Positions 21,489-29,627 of a DNA stretch of 64,000 nucleotides are shown here, in pieces. How positions within the stretch are numbered: position 1 is the stretch's first letter; each line of letters begins with the position of its first letter. The notes under the pieces were generated by a model. That model had not been told where the DNA came from, did not search any database, and saw only the letters and a list, made by a program, of their open reading frames with translations. Made by a program: the position numbers and the translations under genes. This DNA comes from Streptomyces maremycinicus (GTDB taxonomy: Bacteria; Actinomycetota; Actinomycetes; Streptomycetales; Streptomycetaceae): positions 248,001 through 312,000 of the forward strand of contig NZ_BBYG01000012.1 of the NCBI RefSeq assembly GCF_001184025.1. Reading direction: 5' to 3'.

Positions 21489-23536
21489 CAGGCCAGCGCG
21501 AGGAACAGCAGCGGCAGGGCGACCCTGGCGGGCGGGCCGGGACGACCGCGCCGGGCGGCACGATGCCCCCGGCGACGGCCGTGCGCCGACACGATCTGCG
21601 GAGCTTGCGGGGCCTGGGGGGCTTGGGGGGCCTGAGCGGTGTACGAGGCGGTGGACACCTCGCCGCGGTGCCCACGGGTGGGCAGCACGAACGTGGGCTC
21701 GTACGGCGGCGCGGCCATGGGGCCGGGCGTCGGCGCGTAGGCGGGAGGATGCGGAGTGGGGGGCTCCGGGGTTCCGGGTCCGGAGAAGAAGCCGTTCGAG
21801 CCGGTGGAGCCGGGTGGTTCGGTCGGGGTGGCCGCCGGTCGCGGGGGTGGCAGGTGGAAGCTGCCGGTGTCCGACATGGAGGGAGCGGGGGCGGGCGCGG
21901 CGGCGGAGTCCGAGGCTGCCGAGCCTGGTGTCGGTCGCGTGGGCCGACGGGAGTCGGTGGGCGCCGAGTCCGGGTGCTGCCGTGGGTCGTTCGGCACCGA
22001 CCCCGGGGCGAAGCCTGGCGCGGCCGGTACGGATCCCCCGCCCGACCACGCCGTCCCGGAACCGCCACCGGTAGCGCTACCGGCGCCAGTACCGCGACCG
22101 GCGCCGTCACCGCCGCCGGTGCCCGCGCCCCTGCCGGTGCCCGCGCCCCTGCCGGTCTCCGCACCGGTGCCCGCGCCCGTACCAGTTCCCGTATCCGACC
22201 GGGCCGGAGTCGGCGCTCCGTCCGGCCAGGAGCGCGGACCGTGTGTGCCCGGGTGGGCAGGAGCGCCGGGTGCCGCTGGACCGGAGGAGAGGGGTCCGGT
22301 GCCCGCAGGGGCTGCACCGGGGGCCACCTCGGGCCGGGCGGGCAGCGAACCGGTGCCCTGTCCGGTGGTCCGGGTCCCGCTGCCAGGTAAGCCGGAACCC
22401 GTACCCCCGCCGTACGGAACGACACCCCGCCCACCGTCCGCAACGACACCGCCGCCGCCGTCCGGACCGAGACCCCCGACCCCGCCGTCGGGAACGAGAC
22501 CGCCGCCACCCTCCGAACCGAGACCGCGGCCATCCTCCGAACCGAGACCGCCCCCGCCGTCCGAAGGGTGATTCGGGTCGGGTGTGGTCGGGGGGTGGGG
22601 CCGGCCGGGGTCGGTGGCCGGGCGGGGGGACAGGGAGTGGCGGGGCCTCGGCGGGCCGGGAGGGCCGTCGGGGCCGAAACCCGGTGGCAGGGGGCCGAGT
22701 TGGTCGAAGATCTCGATGAGCTCGTCGTCCGGGCCGGGCTCGGGCAGCAGCTCGGCGGCCGCCGCGAGGGCTTTGCGCGCCCCCGTGGCCGTACGGAAGC
22801 GTGCCTGCGGGTCCGGCTGGAGCAGAGTGGCGACCACCTGCCACAGCGGCTCCGGAACGCTCTTGGGGGCGCCCGGGGTCCCGTGTTCGGCGAAGTACTG
22901 GACGAGCGCCTTGGCGTCCGGTTTCGCGCCCTCCAGCAGATACAGCGCGACCAGACCGACGGCGAACAGGTCGGCGGGGAAGTCCGGTTCGGCGCCCATC
23001 ATCTGCTCGGGGGCGAGGTAACCGGGCGTTCCGACCACGAGGTTGGTCTCGGTCAGCCGGGGCTCGCCCAGTCGCATCGCGATGCCGAAGTCGGAGAGCC
23101 TGAGGCGTGGCCGGGCCGTACCGGTCGCCTCCAGAAGGATGTTGGCGGGCTTGATGTCGCGGTGCACGACACCCTCCGCGTGGACCGCGGTGAGCCCGGA
23201 GAGCAACTGGTCGAGCAAGGTGCACACGAAGACCGGGGGCAGCGGGCCGTAGTCGCCGACGAGATGGACCAGCGAGCCGCCGGCCACCAGATCCATGGTG
23301 AACAGGACCTTGTCGTCGTCGGCGGCCCAGCTGGCGGGCGCGAGCACATGAGGGTGGTCGATCCGCAGCGCCTGCTCGCGGACGAAGCGCAGCAGCGCGT
23401 GCGCGTCGCTCTGCTGGAGCACTTTGGCGGCCACGTAGCGGCGGCGGCGGTGGTCCCAGGCGCGCCAGACCGCGCCGACCCCGCCACGGCCGATCGGGTC
23501 GGCCAGTTCGTACCGTGCGGCGAACACCTCACCCAT
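21452..23536 (-). CDS. Membrane-anchored Ser/Thr protein kinase
   Basis: 694-residue Hanks-type kinase. Glycine loop IGRGGVGAVWRAWD, catalytic Lys in YVAAKVL, catalytic loop VVHRDIKPANILLE, DFGIAMRLG and GTPGYLAPEQ in the activation segment; the kinase core ends near residue 270. Residues about 290-640 are a Gly/Pro/Thr-rich disordered linker with short repeats (GGLGSEDGRGLGSEGGGGL). The last 24 residues, RVALPLLFLALACYAVGFW and a short end, form a C-terminal membrane anchor with no extracytoplasmic sensor. Its 3' end overlaps the convergent exported-protein gene, and an HTH gene lies upstream on the same strand. Confidence 0.92.
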   Translation of the reverse strand: MGEVFAARYELADPIGRGGVGAVWRAWDHRRRRYVAAKVLQQSDAHALLRFVREQALRIDHPHVLAPASWAADDDKVLFTMDLVAGGSLVHLVGDYGPLPPVFVCTLLDQLLSGLTAVHAEGVVHRDIKPANILLEATGTARPRLRLSDFGIAMRLGEPRLTETNLVVGTPGYLAPEQMMGAEPDFPADLFAVGLVALYLLEGAKPDAKALVQYFAEHGTPGAPKSVPEPLWQVVATLLQPDPQARFRTATGARKALAAAAELLPEPGPDDELIEIFDQLGPLPPGFGPDGPPGPPRPRHSLSPRPATDPGRPHPPTTPDPNHPSDGGGGLGSEDGRGLGSEGGGGLVPDGGVGGLGPDGGGGVVADGGRGVVPYGGGTGSGLPGSGTRTTGQGTGSLPARPEVAPGAAPAGTGPLSSGPAAPGAPAHPGTHGPRSWPDGAPTPARSDTGTGTGAGTGAETGRGAGTGRGAGTGGGDGAGRGTGAGSATGGGSGTAWSGGGSVPAAPGFAPGSVPNDPRQHPDSAPTDSRRPTRPTPGSAASDSAAAPAPAPSMSDTGSFHLPPPRPAATPTEPPGSTGSNGFFSGPGTPEPPTPHPPAYAPTPGPMAAPPYEPTFVLPTRGHRGEVSTASYTAQAPQAPQAPQAPQIVSAHGRRRGHRAARRGRPGPPARVALPLLFLALACYAVGFWALTRI

Positions 23537-23700
23537 GGCTGTGCGTCGCTCCTCCCCCTGGTCCCGCTCGGTCCCGCTCGGGTCTCCCCCTCTGCTTCCC
23601 CCGCGATGAGCGATACGACCCCCGTGTGCCCCCTGCTCCGTGCCCCCCGAGCCGCCGACTGCCCGGCTGCCGAACCCCCTTCGGCGACCGGGCCGAGGGC

Positions 23701-24249
23701 TCAGCTCTGGTGGGACTGGTAGTGCGTCACCGCGTCGGAGGTACGGCCGGCGCCGTACACCCGGAGGAACTCTGCCAGTTCGGGGTGGGTCGGGGCGAGG
23801 GTGTCGGCGGCGTCGATGATGTCGCCGGCGGCGGCGACCGAGCGCAGCAGGGACTGGATCTCGCGGACGACGCGCTTGACCGTGGGTGCTCCCGAACCAC
23901 TCGTCGTCTGTGTGGTGTTGCTGAGCACCGAGCCTCCCTGCGACCGCTTGATCTCGTCCATGCGCTCGGTGGCCTCGGCGGCGCTGACGCTGCCGTCCGC
24001 GACCTGTGACGCCAACTCCTGGAGCAGCTGAACCCGCTGCACCACGGCCGGGTTGCCGATCTTCGCCCGCTGACCGCTCATCAGCTGCGACAGCATCGGC
24101 GCCGAGAGTCCCAGTACCCCAGCGAGACGAGCCTGGTTGAGGCCAAGATCGTCGATGAGCTTACGGAAGAGCGCCCCCAGCGGCTCCCCGTACCAGTTCC
24201 GCTGAAGTTCCCGCGCTCTCGCGGTCGCTTCTTGCTGTGCGGCGTCCAT
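23701..24249 (-). CDS. XRE-family helix-turn-helix DNA-binding protein
   Basis: 182 residues. N-terminal HTH of the Cro/CI type at about residues 28-70: LGALFRKLIDDLGLNQARLAGVLGLSAPMLSQLMSGQR. The C-terminal half is helical (KRVVREIQSLLRSVAAAGDII, PELAEFLRVYGAG) and may mediate dimerisation. It lies 164 bp upstream of the kinase gene on the same strand. A perfect 10-bp inverted repeat just upstream of its ATG could be its own operator. Conserved in this place in streptomycetes; the target genes are unknown. Confidence 0.85.
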   Translation of the reverse strand: MDAAQQEATARARELQRNWYGEPLGALFRKLIDDLGLNQARLAGVLGLSAPMLSQLMSGQRAKIGNPAVVQRVQLLQELASQVADGSVSAAEATERMDEIKRSQGGSVLSNTTQTTSGSGAPTVKRVVREIQSLLRSVAAAGDIIDAADTLAPTHPELAEFLRVYGAGRTSDAVTHYQSHQS

Positions 24250-24276
24250 TGCGTCTCCCCATCGCTTCCCCAGAAA

Positions 24277-24300
24277 CCGCGGTTCGCTCCAGCGAACCGC
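24277..24300. promoter_or_regulatory. Inverted repeat upstream of HTH gene
   Basis: CGCGGTTCGC / GCGAACCGCG, perfect 10-bp arms with a TCCA spacer, 28 bp before the HTH gene start. Placement suggests an autoregulatory operator; a transcript hairpin is the alternative. Confidence 0.5.
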
Positions 24301-24429
24301 GTCCGAGCATCTTACGGAGAGTGGTCATCCGGGGGGACCCCCCATCTTTTTGCGAGATACCCCGGGTGACCCGGTACTCTGGTCTGCGGCGCCCGCCGGT
24401 GCGAGGTTTTCCGGCCGGACGTCTCTTGC

Positions 24430-24502
24430 GGGGCCTTAGCTCAGTTGGTAGAGCGCTGTCTTTGCATGGCAGATGTCAGGGGTTCGACTCCCCTAGGCTC
24501 CA
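24430..24502 (+). tRNA. tRNA-Ala (anticodon TGC)
   Basis: Acceptor GGGGCCT / AGGCTCC (one G-T pair), D-arm AGCTCAGTTGGTAGAGC, anticodon loop TTTGCAT (TGC), T-arm GGGGTTCGACTCCCC. Discriminator A at 24502; the next bases are CCC, so the CCA end is not encoded. Confidence 0.98.
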
Positions 24503-24507
24503 CCCAC

Positions 24508-24553
24508 AAGACCCCGCCCACCTGCGCAAACGCAGGTGGGCGGGGTCTTTTCG
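24508..24553. terminator. Bidirectional terminator, tRNA-Ala / DUF5324 gene
   Basis: Long perfect stem AAGACCCCGCCCACCTGCG with its complement across a CAAA loop, then TTTT. It lies between the tRNA and a convergent gene and can serve both. Confidence 0.9.
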
Positions 24554-24584
24554 ACGCGTGGGGAGACAGTGGACCGCGGGCCGC

Positions 24585-25289
24585 TCAGCTGCGGTCGTCG
24601 CGGTTCGCGGCCTCCTCCTCGGCTTCCTTGGCCTGGACCTCGGGGTCGAGGACCGACGGGTCGGTGGTGCCGTCCACCGAGGCCAGGCCGCCCGAGGCGG
24701 GCACCTCGGTGGCGGCCGGCGGCTCGACCAGCCAGTCCGGGTTGGCCTGCTTGTCCCACCACTTCCAGGCCGCGTAGGCGCCGCCGGCGACCGCACCGAG
24801 GACGACCAGTGCCCTGGCGAGCTTGCCCGCCTTGGCCCGACGCCGGTGCTTGCGCGTCAGCTTCTCGATCTCCTTCGGCGTCACCTGGCCGCGCAGGGCG
24901 GCCAGCGCGGCGACGCCTCGGGCGGCGGCCTCGTCCCTCATGGGCCCGGCCGCGGCGACCGCCTGTTCGATCCTCGGCCGGGAGTAGTCGGCGGCCTGAC
25001 GTGCGGCCAGCCGGGTGCGGGCGGCCGCTTCCTGCGCGGCCAGGTCGACCTTCGGCGGGACATGGGTCTTCGCCTGTTCCAGACGCGGGGCGACGTGGGC
25101 GTCGTACTGCACGCGGGCCTGTTCTGCGGCGAGCGACACCTTGGGCGCGAGCCGTACACGGGCCTCGTGCGCGTAGAGCGCGGCCCGTTCCTTGGCCGTG
25201 TCGGCGTAGGGCGCCACCACTTCCGCGGCGTGCAGCACGCTGTCCTTCGCCGAGCCGGTCGCGGCGCGCACGCTGTCGATGCGGGTCAC
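24585..25289 (-). CDS. DUF5324 protein (coiled coil, one membrane helix)
   Basis: 234 residues, family of unknown function found in Streptomyces. The N-terminal 130 residues are Ala-rich amphipathic helix with recurring AP-K/R-L words (VAPYADTAKERAALYAHEAR, APKVSLAAEQARVQYDAHVAPRL, PPKVDLAAQEAAARTRLAARQA), typical of apolipoprotein-like or coiled-coil repeats. A basic stretch (RKHRRRAKAGK) precedes a TM helix (ALVVLGAVAGGAYAAWKWW) and an acidic C-terminal tail. Probably a membrane-bound structural protein. GGAGGAGGAACCC precedes its start. Confidence 0.8.
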   Translation of the reverse strand: MTRIDSVRAATGSAKDSVLHAAEVVAPYADTAKERAALYAHEARVRLAPKVSLAAEQARVQYDAHVAPRLEQAKTHVPPKVDLAAQEAAARTRLAARQAADYSRPRIEQAVAAAGPMRDEAAARGVAALAALRGQVTPKEIEKLTRKHRRRAKAGKLARALVVLGAVAGGAYAAWKWWDKQANPDWLVEPPAATEVPASGGLASVDGTTDPSVLDPEVQAKEAEEEAANRDDRS

Positions 25290-25620
25290 GGGTTCCTCCT
25301 CCTCGGTGGCGTACGGTATTTCGACTTTCCACCCTTTTACGGATCATGCCTGTCGATGACCGTCCCGGCACGCGTGGACGGGCATATGGGTGCTGATCAC
25401 ATGCGATAGGGGACGGATCAGGGGCAATGTCATAGAGGGTCGACAGAGCGACAAAGCCGACGATGCCACGGATCGGCGCCGCCCGCTCCCCTCCCGGACG
25501 GGTCGGATGCTTTTGTGTACCCGGAGCGCCGCGTCTGATGCCGGAACGAGCCGTCGGACATCGCCTGTCCCGGGCCGTGCGAGGATCTGGGGGTCACAAA
25601 GAGACAACGGAAGGCAGACC
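25290..25620. other. Divergent promoter region, DUF5324 gene / cyclophilin
   Basis: 331 bp with no supported gene. It must carry promoters for both flanking genes. I saw no strong operator; the purine-rich ribosome sites at both ends are the only clear elements. Confidence 0.4.
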
Positions 25621-26154
25621 GTGGCCGAGCACCTGTACGCCACCCTGAAGACCAACCACGGCGACATCGAGATCCGGCTCTTCCCGGACCACGCCCCGAA
25701 GACGGTCAAGAACTTCGTCGACCTCGCCACCGGTGAGCGTGAGTGGGTCAACCCGGCGACCGGCGTGCGGTCCAAGGACAGGCTGTACGACGGCACCGTC
25801 TTCCACCGGGTGATCAGCGGGTTCATGATCCAGGGCGGCGACCCGCTGGGCAACGGCACCGGCGACCCCGGCTACCAGTTCGAGGACGAGTTCCACCCCG
25901 ACCTGCGCTTCGACCGGCCCTACCTGCTGGCCATGGCGAACTCCGGCCCGGCCACCAACGGCTCCCAGTTCTTCATCACCGTCTCCCCGACGGCCTGGCT
26001 GACCCGTAAGCACACCATCTTCGGCGAGGTCGTCGACCCGGCCGGCCAGAAGGTGGTGGACGCCATCGCGGCCGCCTCGACCAACCCGCGCACCGACCGT
26101 CCGCTGAAGGACGTCGTCATCGAGTCGGTCGTCGTCGAGAGCCGCAAGGGCTGA
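25621..26154 (+). CDS. Peptidyl-prolyl cis-trans isomerase, cyclophilin type
   Basis: Cytoplasmic protein-folding enzyme, 177 residues, from a GTG with GGAAGG nine bases upstream. The core reads TNHGDIEIRLFPDHAPKTVKNF, VFHRVISGFMIQGGDP with the catalytic Arg, MANSGPATNGSQFFIT, and WLTRKHTIFGEV; these are the usual active-site and peptide-binding residues. No signal peptide, so it acts inside the cell. Conserved neighbour of the following rhomboid gene, and separated from it by a hairpin terminator. Confidence 0.95.
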   Translation: MAEHLYATLKTNHGDIEIRLFPDHAPKTVKNFVDLATGEREWVNPATGVRSKDRLYDGTVFHRVISGFMIQGGDPLGNGTGDPGYQFEDEFHPDLRFDRPYLLAMANSGPATNGSQFFITVSPTAWLTRKHTIFGEVVDPAGQKVVDAIAAASTNPRTDRPLKDVVIESVVVESRKG

Positions 26155-26187
26155 GGCGACGGCCACGGGAAGCCGCGGGGAACCAAA

Positions 26188-26219
26188 CGCCCTGCTCGTC
26201 CGTAAGGATGGGCAGGGCG
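26188..26219 (+). terminator. Terminator after cyclophilin gene
   Basis: CGCCCTGCTC / GGGCAGGGCG hairpin with a 12-nt loop, then GTTCCTTTCC. Confidence 0.7.
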
Positions 26220-26317
26220 GTTCCTTTCCGACTGCGCCGACCACGCCGACCGCGCCGAACACTCCGCTACTCGATCACTCGACCCCGACGACTCGGACGA
26301 CTTTCTTGGGGGAGCCC

Positions 26318-27208
26318 ATGGACCAGGCGCCTGGCAGCCGGCAGGACGACGCGCAGAGCGGCCTGCCCGGCTGCTACCGGCACCCCGACCGGGAGACCGG
26401 CATTCGCTGCACCCGCTGCGAGCGCCCGATCTGCCCCGAGTGCATGGTCAGCGCCTCGGTCGGATTCCAGTGCCCCACCTGCGTCCGCGAGGGCTCCGGT
26501 ACGGGGCACGCGCCCAGTGCCTCCCAGCCCCGCACGCTGGCGGGGGGCGTGGTGAGCGCGGATCCCCACCTGGTCACCAAGATCCTCATCGGTCTCAATC
26601 TCGCGGCGTTCCTGGTCCAGCAGGCCGTCGGCGACAGCTTCACCGACCGGTTCGACCTGATCGGCCGCGCGATCATGCCGTACGGCGGAGTGCATGGCGT
26701 GGCCGAAGGCCAGTGGTACCGGCTGCTGACCGCGATGTTCCTGCACGGCGGCTATGTCCACATTTTGTTCAACGCGCTCAGCATCTGGTGGATCGGCGGC
26801 CCCCTCGAGGCGGCTCTGGGCCGGGCCCGTTACCTCGCGCTGTATCTGGTCTCCGGTCTGGCCGGCAGCGCGCTGACCTATCTGATCGCCGAGCCCAACC
26901 AACCTTCGCTCGGCGCCTCCGGGGCCGTCTACGGGCTGCTCGGCGCGCTGATCGTGCTGGTGCGGCGCCAGCGCTACGACATGCGGCCGATCATCGCCCT
27001 GATGGTGATCAACCTGGTCATCACGTTCGGCTGGAGCGGCATCGCCTGGCAGGCGCATGTCGGTGGCCTGATCGCCGGTGTGGTGATCGGTATCGGCATG
27101 GTTCACGCCCCCCGCCGACGTCGGGCCCTCGTCCAGTTCGGGGTCTGCGCGTCGATGCTGGTGATCGTCGTCGTGGTGACGCTCCTGAGGACCGTCCAGC
27201 TCACCTGA
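26318..27208 (+). CDS. Rhomboid family intramembrane serine protease
   Basis: 296 residues, ATG at 26318 preceded by GGGGGAGCC. An N-terminal zinc-ribbon-like region, CYRHPDRETGIRCTRCERPICPECM with CPTC following, resembles a B-box-type metal site. Then six or more membrane helices: ILIGLNLAAFLVQQAV, the L1-loop GQWYRLLTAMFLHGGYVHILFNALS, the catalytic Ser in GASGAVYGLLGAL and the catalytic His in AWQAHVGGLIAG. It should cleave membrane substrates within the bilayer. The zinc-ribbon fused to rhomboid is common in actinobacteria. Confidence 0.93.
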   Translation: MDQAPGSRQDDAQSGLPGCYRHPDRETGIRCTRCERPICPECMVSASVGFQCPTCVREGSGTGHAPSASQPRTLAGGVVSADPHLVTKILIGLNLAAFLVQQAVGDSFTDRFDLIGRAIMPYGGVHGVAEGQWYRLLTAMFLHGGYVHILFNALSIWWIGGPLEAALGRARYLALYLVSGLAGSALTYLIAEPNQPSLGASGAVYGLLGALIVLVRRQRYDMRPIIALMVINLVITFGWSGIAWQAHVGGLIAGVVIGIGMVHAPRRRRALVQFGVCASMLVIVVVVTLLRTVQLT

Positions 27209-27216
27209 GCGCACTG

Positions 27217-27426
27217 TTGTCCACAGTCTGTGGCGAATCTTGTGCACAACGTGCGGAGACAGCGACGCCCCCTGCCGCCGGTCTGCTTTTCCGCAGGTCA
27301 GGCAGGGGGCGAACACGTTTTCGAGTGAGGGTGACAGCCGGTAGTTAGGTCACACCGGCGTCAACCTCCAGTGAGTTATCCACAGATCGTCTTTCTTTTC
27401 CCCATGTGGAAAACCGCTGTGGATAA
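27217..27426. promoter_or_regulatory. DnaA-box cluster between rhomboid gene and crgA
   Basis: TTGTCCACA (27217-27225, plus), TTATCCACA (27376-27384, plus), TTTTCCACA (27405-27413, minus) and TTATCCACA (27418-27426, minus). Three of the four equal the two best known box sequences. The 27376 and 27418 boxes form a large inverted repeat. It lies 19 kb from oriC in non-coding DNA. Clusters of this kind outside oriC have been described in Streptomyces as modulators of initiation. Confidence 0.75.
27266..27311 (+). terminator. Terminator after rhomboid gene
   Basis: CGCCCCCTGCC / GGCAGGGGGCG arms with an inner CTGC / GCAG stem, followed by AACACGTTTTCG. Confidence 0.75.
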
Positions 27427-27486
27427 CTCAGGGGATAGTCCTGGGCAGAGCTGCTCGCCCCACCCTGCTCCCCGCTGGCGCGACCG

Positions 27487-27741
27487 CTACTTCCACTGCG
27501 TGGAGACGCCGAACCCGGCCGCGATGAACCCGAAGCCCACGACGATGTTCCAGTTGTCCAGCTTGTCGATGGGCAGCGAGCCGTCCGTCACGTAGAAGAC
27601 CACGATCCAGGCGAGGCCGATGAGGAACATGGCCAGCATGACCGGCGCGACCCAGGCACGGCTGTTCAGCTTGATGGCGGTCGCCTGCTTCGCCGGGGGC
27701 GGCGTGTAGTCGGCCTTCTTGCGGATACGTGACTTCGGCAC
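27487..27741 (-). CDS. crgA: Cell division inhibitor/septation protein CrgA
   Basis: 84-residue membrane protein that coordinates FtsZ and septum assembly; in Streptomyces it influences sporulation septation. [16 protein letters not shown] is the typical basic cytoplasmic start. Two TM helices follow ([22 protein letters not shown] and [18 protein letters not shown]), separated by a short outer loop, [10 protein letters not shown]. It ends STQWK. Full family length. Transcribed away from the DUF881 gene. Confidence 0.96.
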   Translation of the reverse strand: MPKSRIRKKADYTPPPAKQATAIKLNSRAWVAPVMLAMFLIGLAWIVVFYVTDGSLPIDKLDNWNIVVGFGFIAAGFGVSTQWK

Positions 27742-27880
27742 GAGGGTCTCTCCTGTCGATGCGCTGCGTGGCCGCGCAGGTGCTGGATCGGGCTCGGGGG
27801 CTGTGTCTAGGGGACTGAAGGGCTCCCCCGGGCGTCCGTTAGCGTAGTGCTTCTACGGCGCCGAAGGAGATAAGGGTACG

Positions 27881-28699
27881 TTGAGCAATTCTGCCGACTC
27901 CCCCGGGACAGGTACAACGGGTTCCGCCCCCGAGTCCGCCGGCGGCCCCTCCTCCGCCTCCGACCGCCGGGGCGGTTTCCGTCCCGTGCGGGTGCTCACC
28001 GTGGGTGTCTTCGCCCTCGCCGGACTGCTCTTCTTCACCAGTTTCAACACGGCCAAGGGCACCAACATCCGCACGGACGCCTCCCTGCTGAAGCTCTCGG
28101 ACCTGATCCAGGAGCGCAGCGAGAAGAACGGCGAGCTGGACGAGACGAACGGGGCCCTGCGCGACGACGTGGAGTCGCTGGCCGAGGCCGACGACGGCAG
28201 CACCCGGGCCCAGGACGACAAGCTCGCCGGACTGGAGAAGGACGCCGGGACCCAGAAGGTCAAGGGCAAGGCCATCACCGTCACCCTCAACGACGCCCCG
28301 CCGAACGCCACCGCCAAGCTCCCCGGCTACCCGGAACCCCAGCCCGACTACCTGGTCATCCACCAGCAGGACCTCCAGGCCGTGGTGAACGCGCTCTGGC
28401 AGGGCGGTGCCCAGGGCATCAAGGTCATGGACCAGCGGCTGATCTCCACCAGCGCCGTGCGCTGCGTCGGCAACACCCTGATCCTCCAGGGCCGCGTCTA
28501 CTCACCGCCGTACAAGATCCAGGCGGTCGGTGACCCGGAGAAGCTTCAGCAGGCGCTCGCCGAAGCCCCGGCGATCCAGAACTACATGGTCTACGTGAAC
28601 GTCTACGGCCTCGGCTGGAAAGTCACCGAGGACGGGACGGTGACTCTGCCCGGCTACTCGGGCACAGTGGATCTGCACTACGCCAAGCCTGTGGAGTAG
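27881..28699 (+). CDS. DUF881 membrane protein
   Basis: 272 residues from a TTG at 27881, supported by GAAGGAGATAAGG upstream. A 35-residue Ser/Gly/Pro lead is followed by one TM (VLTVGVFALAGLLFFTSF), then a coiled-coil (KLSDLIQERSEKNGELDETNGALRDDVESL) and the DUF881 domain with ITVTLNDAP, DYLVIHQQDLQAVVNALWQGGAQGI and a YSPPYKIQAVGD segment. The family occurs beside crgA, sortase and pabA genes in many actinobacteria, including mycobacteria. Likely extracytoplasmic and linked to division or envelope assembly; function unproven. Confidence 0.9.
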   Translation: MSNSADSPGTGTTGSAPESAGGPSSASDRRGGFRPVRVLTVGVFALAGLLFFTSFNTAKGTNIRTDASLLKLSDLIQERSEKNGELDETNGALRDDVESLAEADDGSTRAQDDKLAGLEKDAGTQKVKGKAITVTLNDAPPNATAKLPGYPEPQPDYLVIHQQDLQAVVNALWQGGAQGIKVMDQRLISTSAVRCVGNTLILQGRVYSPPYKIQAVGDPEKLQQALAEAPAIQNYMVYVNVYGLGWKVTEDGTVTLPGYSGTVDLHYAKPVE

Positions 28700-28726
28700 T
28701 GGAGCAGCGGCCGCCGGGGGGCGCCT

Positions 28727-29413
28727 GTGTCGGTGCGGGTGATCGTCAGGACGTTCAGCGAGCTGTGCATCACCGCCGGCACCGTCATCGTCCTCTTCGT
28801 CGTCTACGTGCTCTTCTGGACGGGAGTGCGGGCCGACCGCGAGATGGGCGACCAGATCGACGACCTCCACGACCAGTGGGCACAGGGGACCGCCGCCGCC
28901 CCCAGCCCCGGTGCGAGCACCACCGCGACGCCGGCGCCGTACCGCAGCGGTAGGCCCTTCGCGGTGATGTACATCCCACGCCTTGGTTTCACGTGGAACA
29001 AGCCGGTGCTCGAAGGGACGGCGACCGGCACCCTGAAGAAGGGGCTGGGGCACTACGCGGGCAGCGCCCGGCTCGGGCAGACCGGGAACTTCTCCGTCGC
29101 GGGGCACCGCCGTACCTATGGCGATCCGTTCAAGGACTTTCCCCAGATCAGACGGGGTGACGCGGTGGTCCTGACGGACGGGACGACCTGGTTCACCTAT
29201 CGCGTCGACAAAGGGCCTTACAAAACCGTGCCCTCCGACGTCGAGGTGATCGACGCTGTGCCACGTAAGTCCGGGTACACGCGTCCGGGCCGGTACCTGA
29301 CGTTGACCACGTGCGATCCGGAATGGGGGCACAGTCACCGGCTGATCGTCTGGGCGCACCTCGACTCCACACAGCCCGTGGAGGCAGGCGAACCGAAGGC
29401 CCTGCGCCGTTAG
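28727..29413 (+). CDS. Class E sortase (first of three)
   Basis: Cysteine transpeptidase fold, 228 residues, GTG start. A single N-terminal TM (LCITAGTVIVLFVVYVLFWTG) anchors it. The catalytic domain has MYIPRLGF, the catalytic His in SVAGHRRTYGDPF, the catalytic Cys in LTLTTCDPEWGHSHR with the Arg close behind, and IVWAHL. The Cys-Arg spacing (CDPEWGHSHR) matches CTPEFTSKYR of the second enzyme, but the loop sequence differs clearly, suggesting a different substrate. It lies 27 bp after the DUF881 gene. A 13/14 parS match lies inside it. Confidence 0.93.
   Translation: MSVRVIVRTFSELCITAGTVIVLFVVYVLFWTGVRADREMGDQIDDLHDQWAQGTAAAPSPGASTTATPAPYRSGRPFAVMYIPRLGFTWNKPVLEGTATGTLKKGLGHYAGSARLGQTGNFSVAGHRRTYGDPFKDFPQIRRGDAVVLTDGTTWFTYRVDKGPYKTVPSDVEVIDAVPRKSGYTRPGRYLTLTTCDPEWGHSHRLIVWAHLDSTQPVEAGEPKALRR
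28986..28999. promoter_or_regulatory. Degenerate parS candidate inside sortase gene
   Basis: GTTTCACGTGGAAC: 13 of 14 bases of parS, with one substitution in the right arm. Single-mismatch parS sites are bound in some systems, so this may be a weak ParB site or simple coding sequence (FTWN). Confidence 0.45.
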
Positions 29414-29465
29414 TCTGGTGGCGTACGGCGTGAGTCAGGTGCCGTGATGCGACGGAAGGGACGGC

Positions 29466-29627
29466 ATGTACGGCTGGATCTGGCGGCATCTGCCGGGAAA
29501 CGCGTGGGTCAAGGCGCTGATCTCGATCATGCTGGTCGTGGCCGTGGTGTACGCGCTGTTCCAGTACGTCTTCCCGTGGGCCGAACCGCTGCTTCCCTTC
29601 AACGATGTGACGGTGGACAACCAGTGA
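29466..29627 (+). CDS. Small membrane protein between sortase and pabA
   Basis: 53 residues: MYGWIWRHLPGNAWVKALIS, a membrane helix (IMLVVAVVYALFQYVFPW) and a short outer tail (AEPLLPFNDVTVDNQ). GGAAGGGACGGC precedes the ATG, and its stop overlaps the GTG of pabA, so it is co-translated. Too short for most gene finders, but the ribosome site, the coupling and the clean membrane topology support it. Function unknown. Confidence 0.85.
   Translation: MYGWIWRHLPGNAWVKALISIMLVVAVVYALFQYVFPWAEPLLPFNDVTVDNQ

Noticed and set aside
26306..26317. TTG at 26306 as rhomboid start
   Set aside because: The ATG at 26318 has a well-placed GGGGGA, which overlaps the TTG itself.
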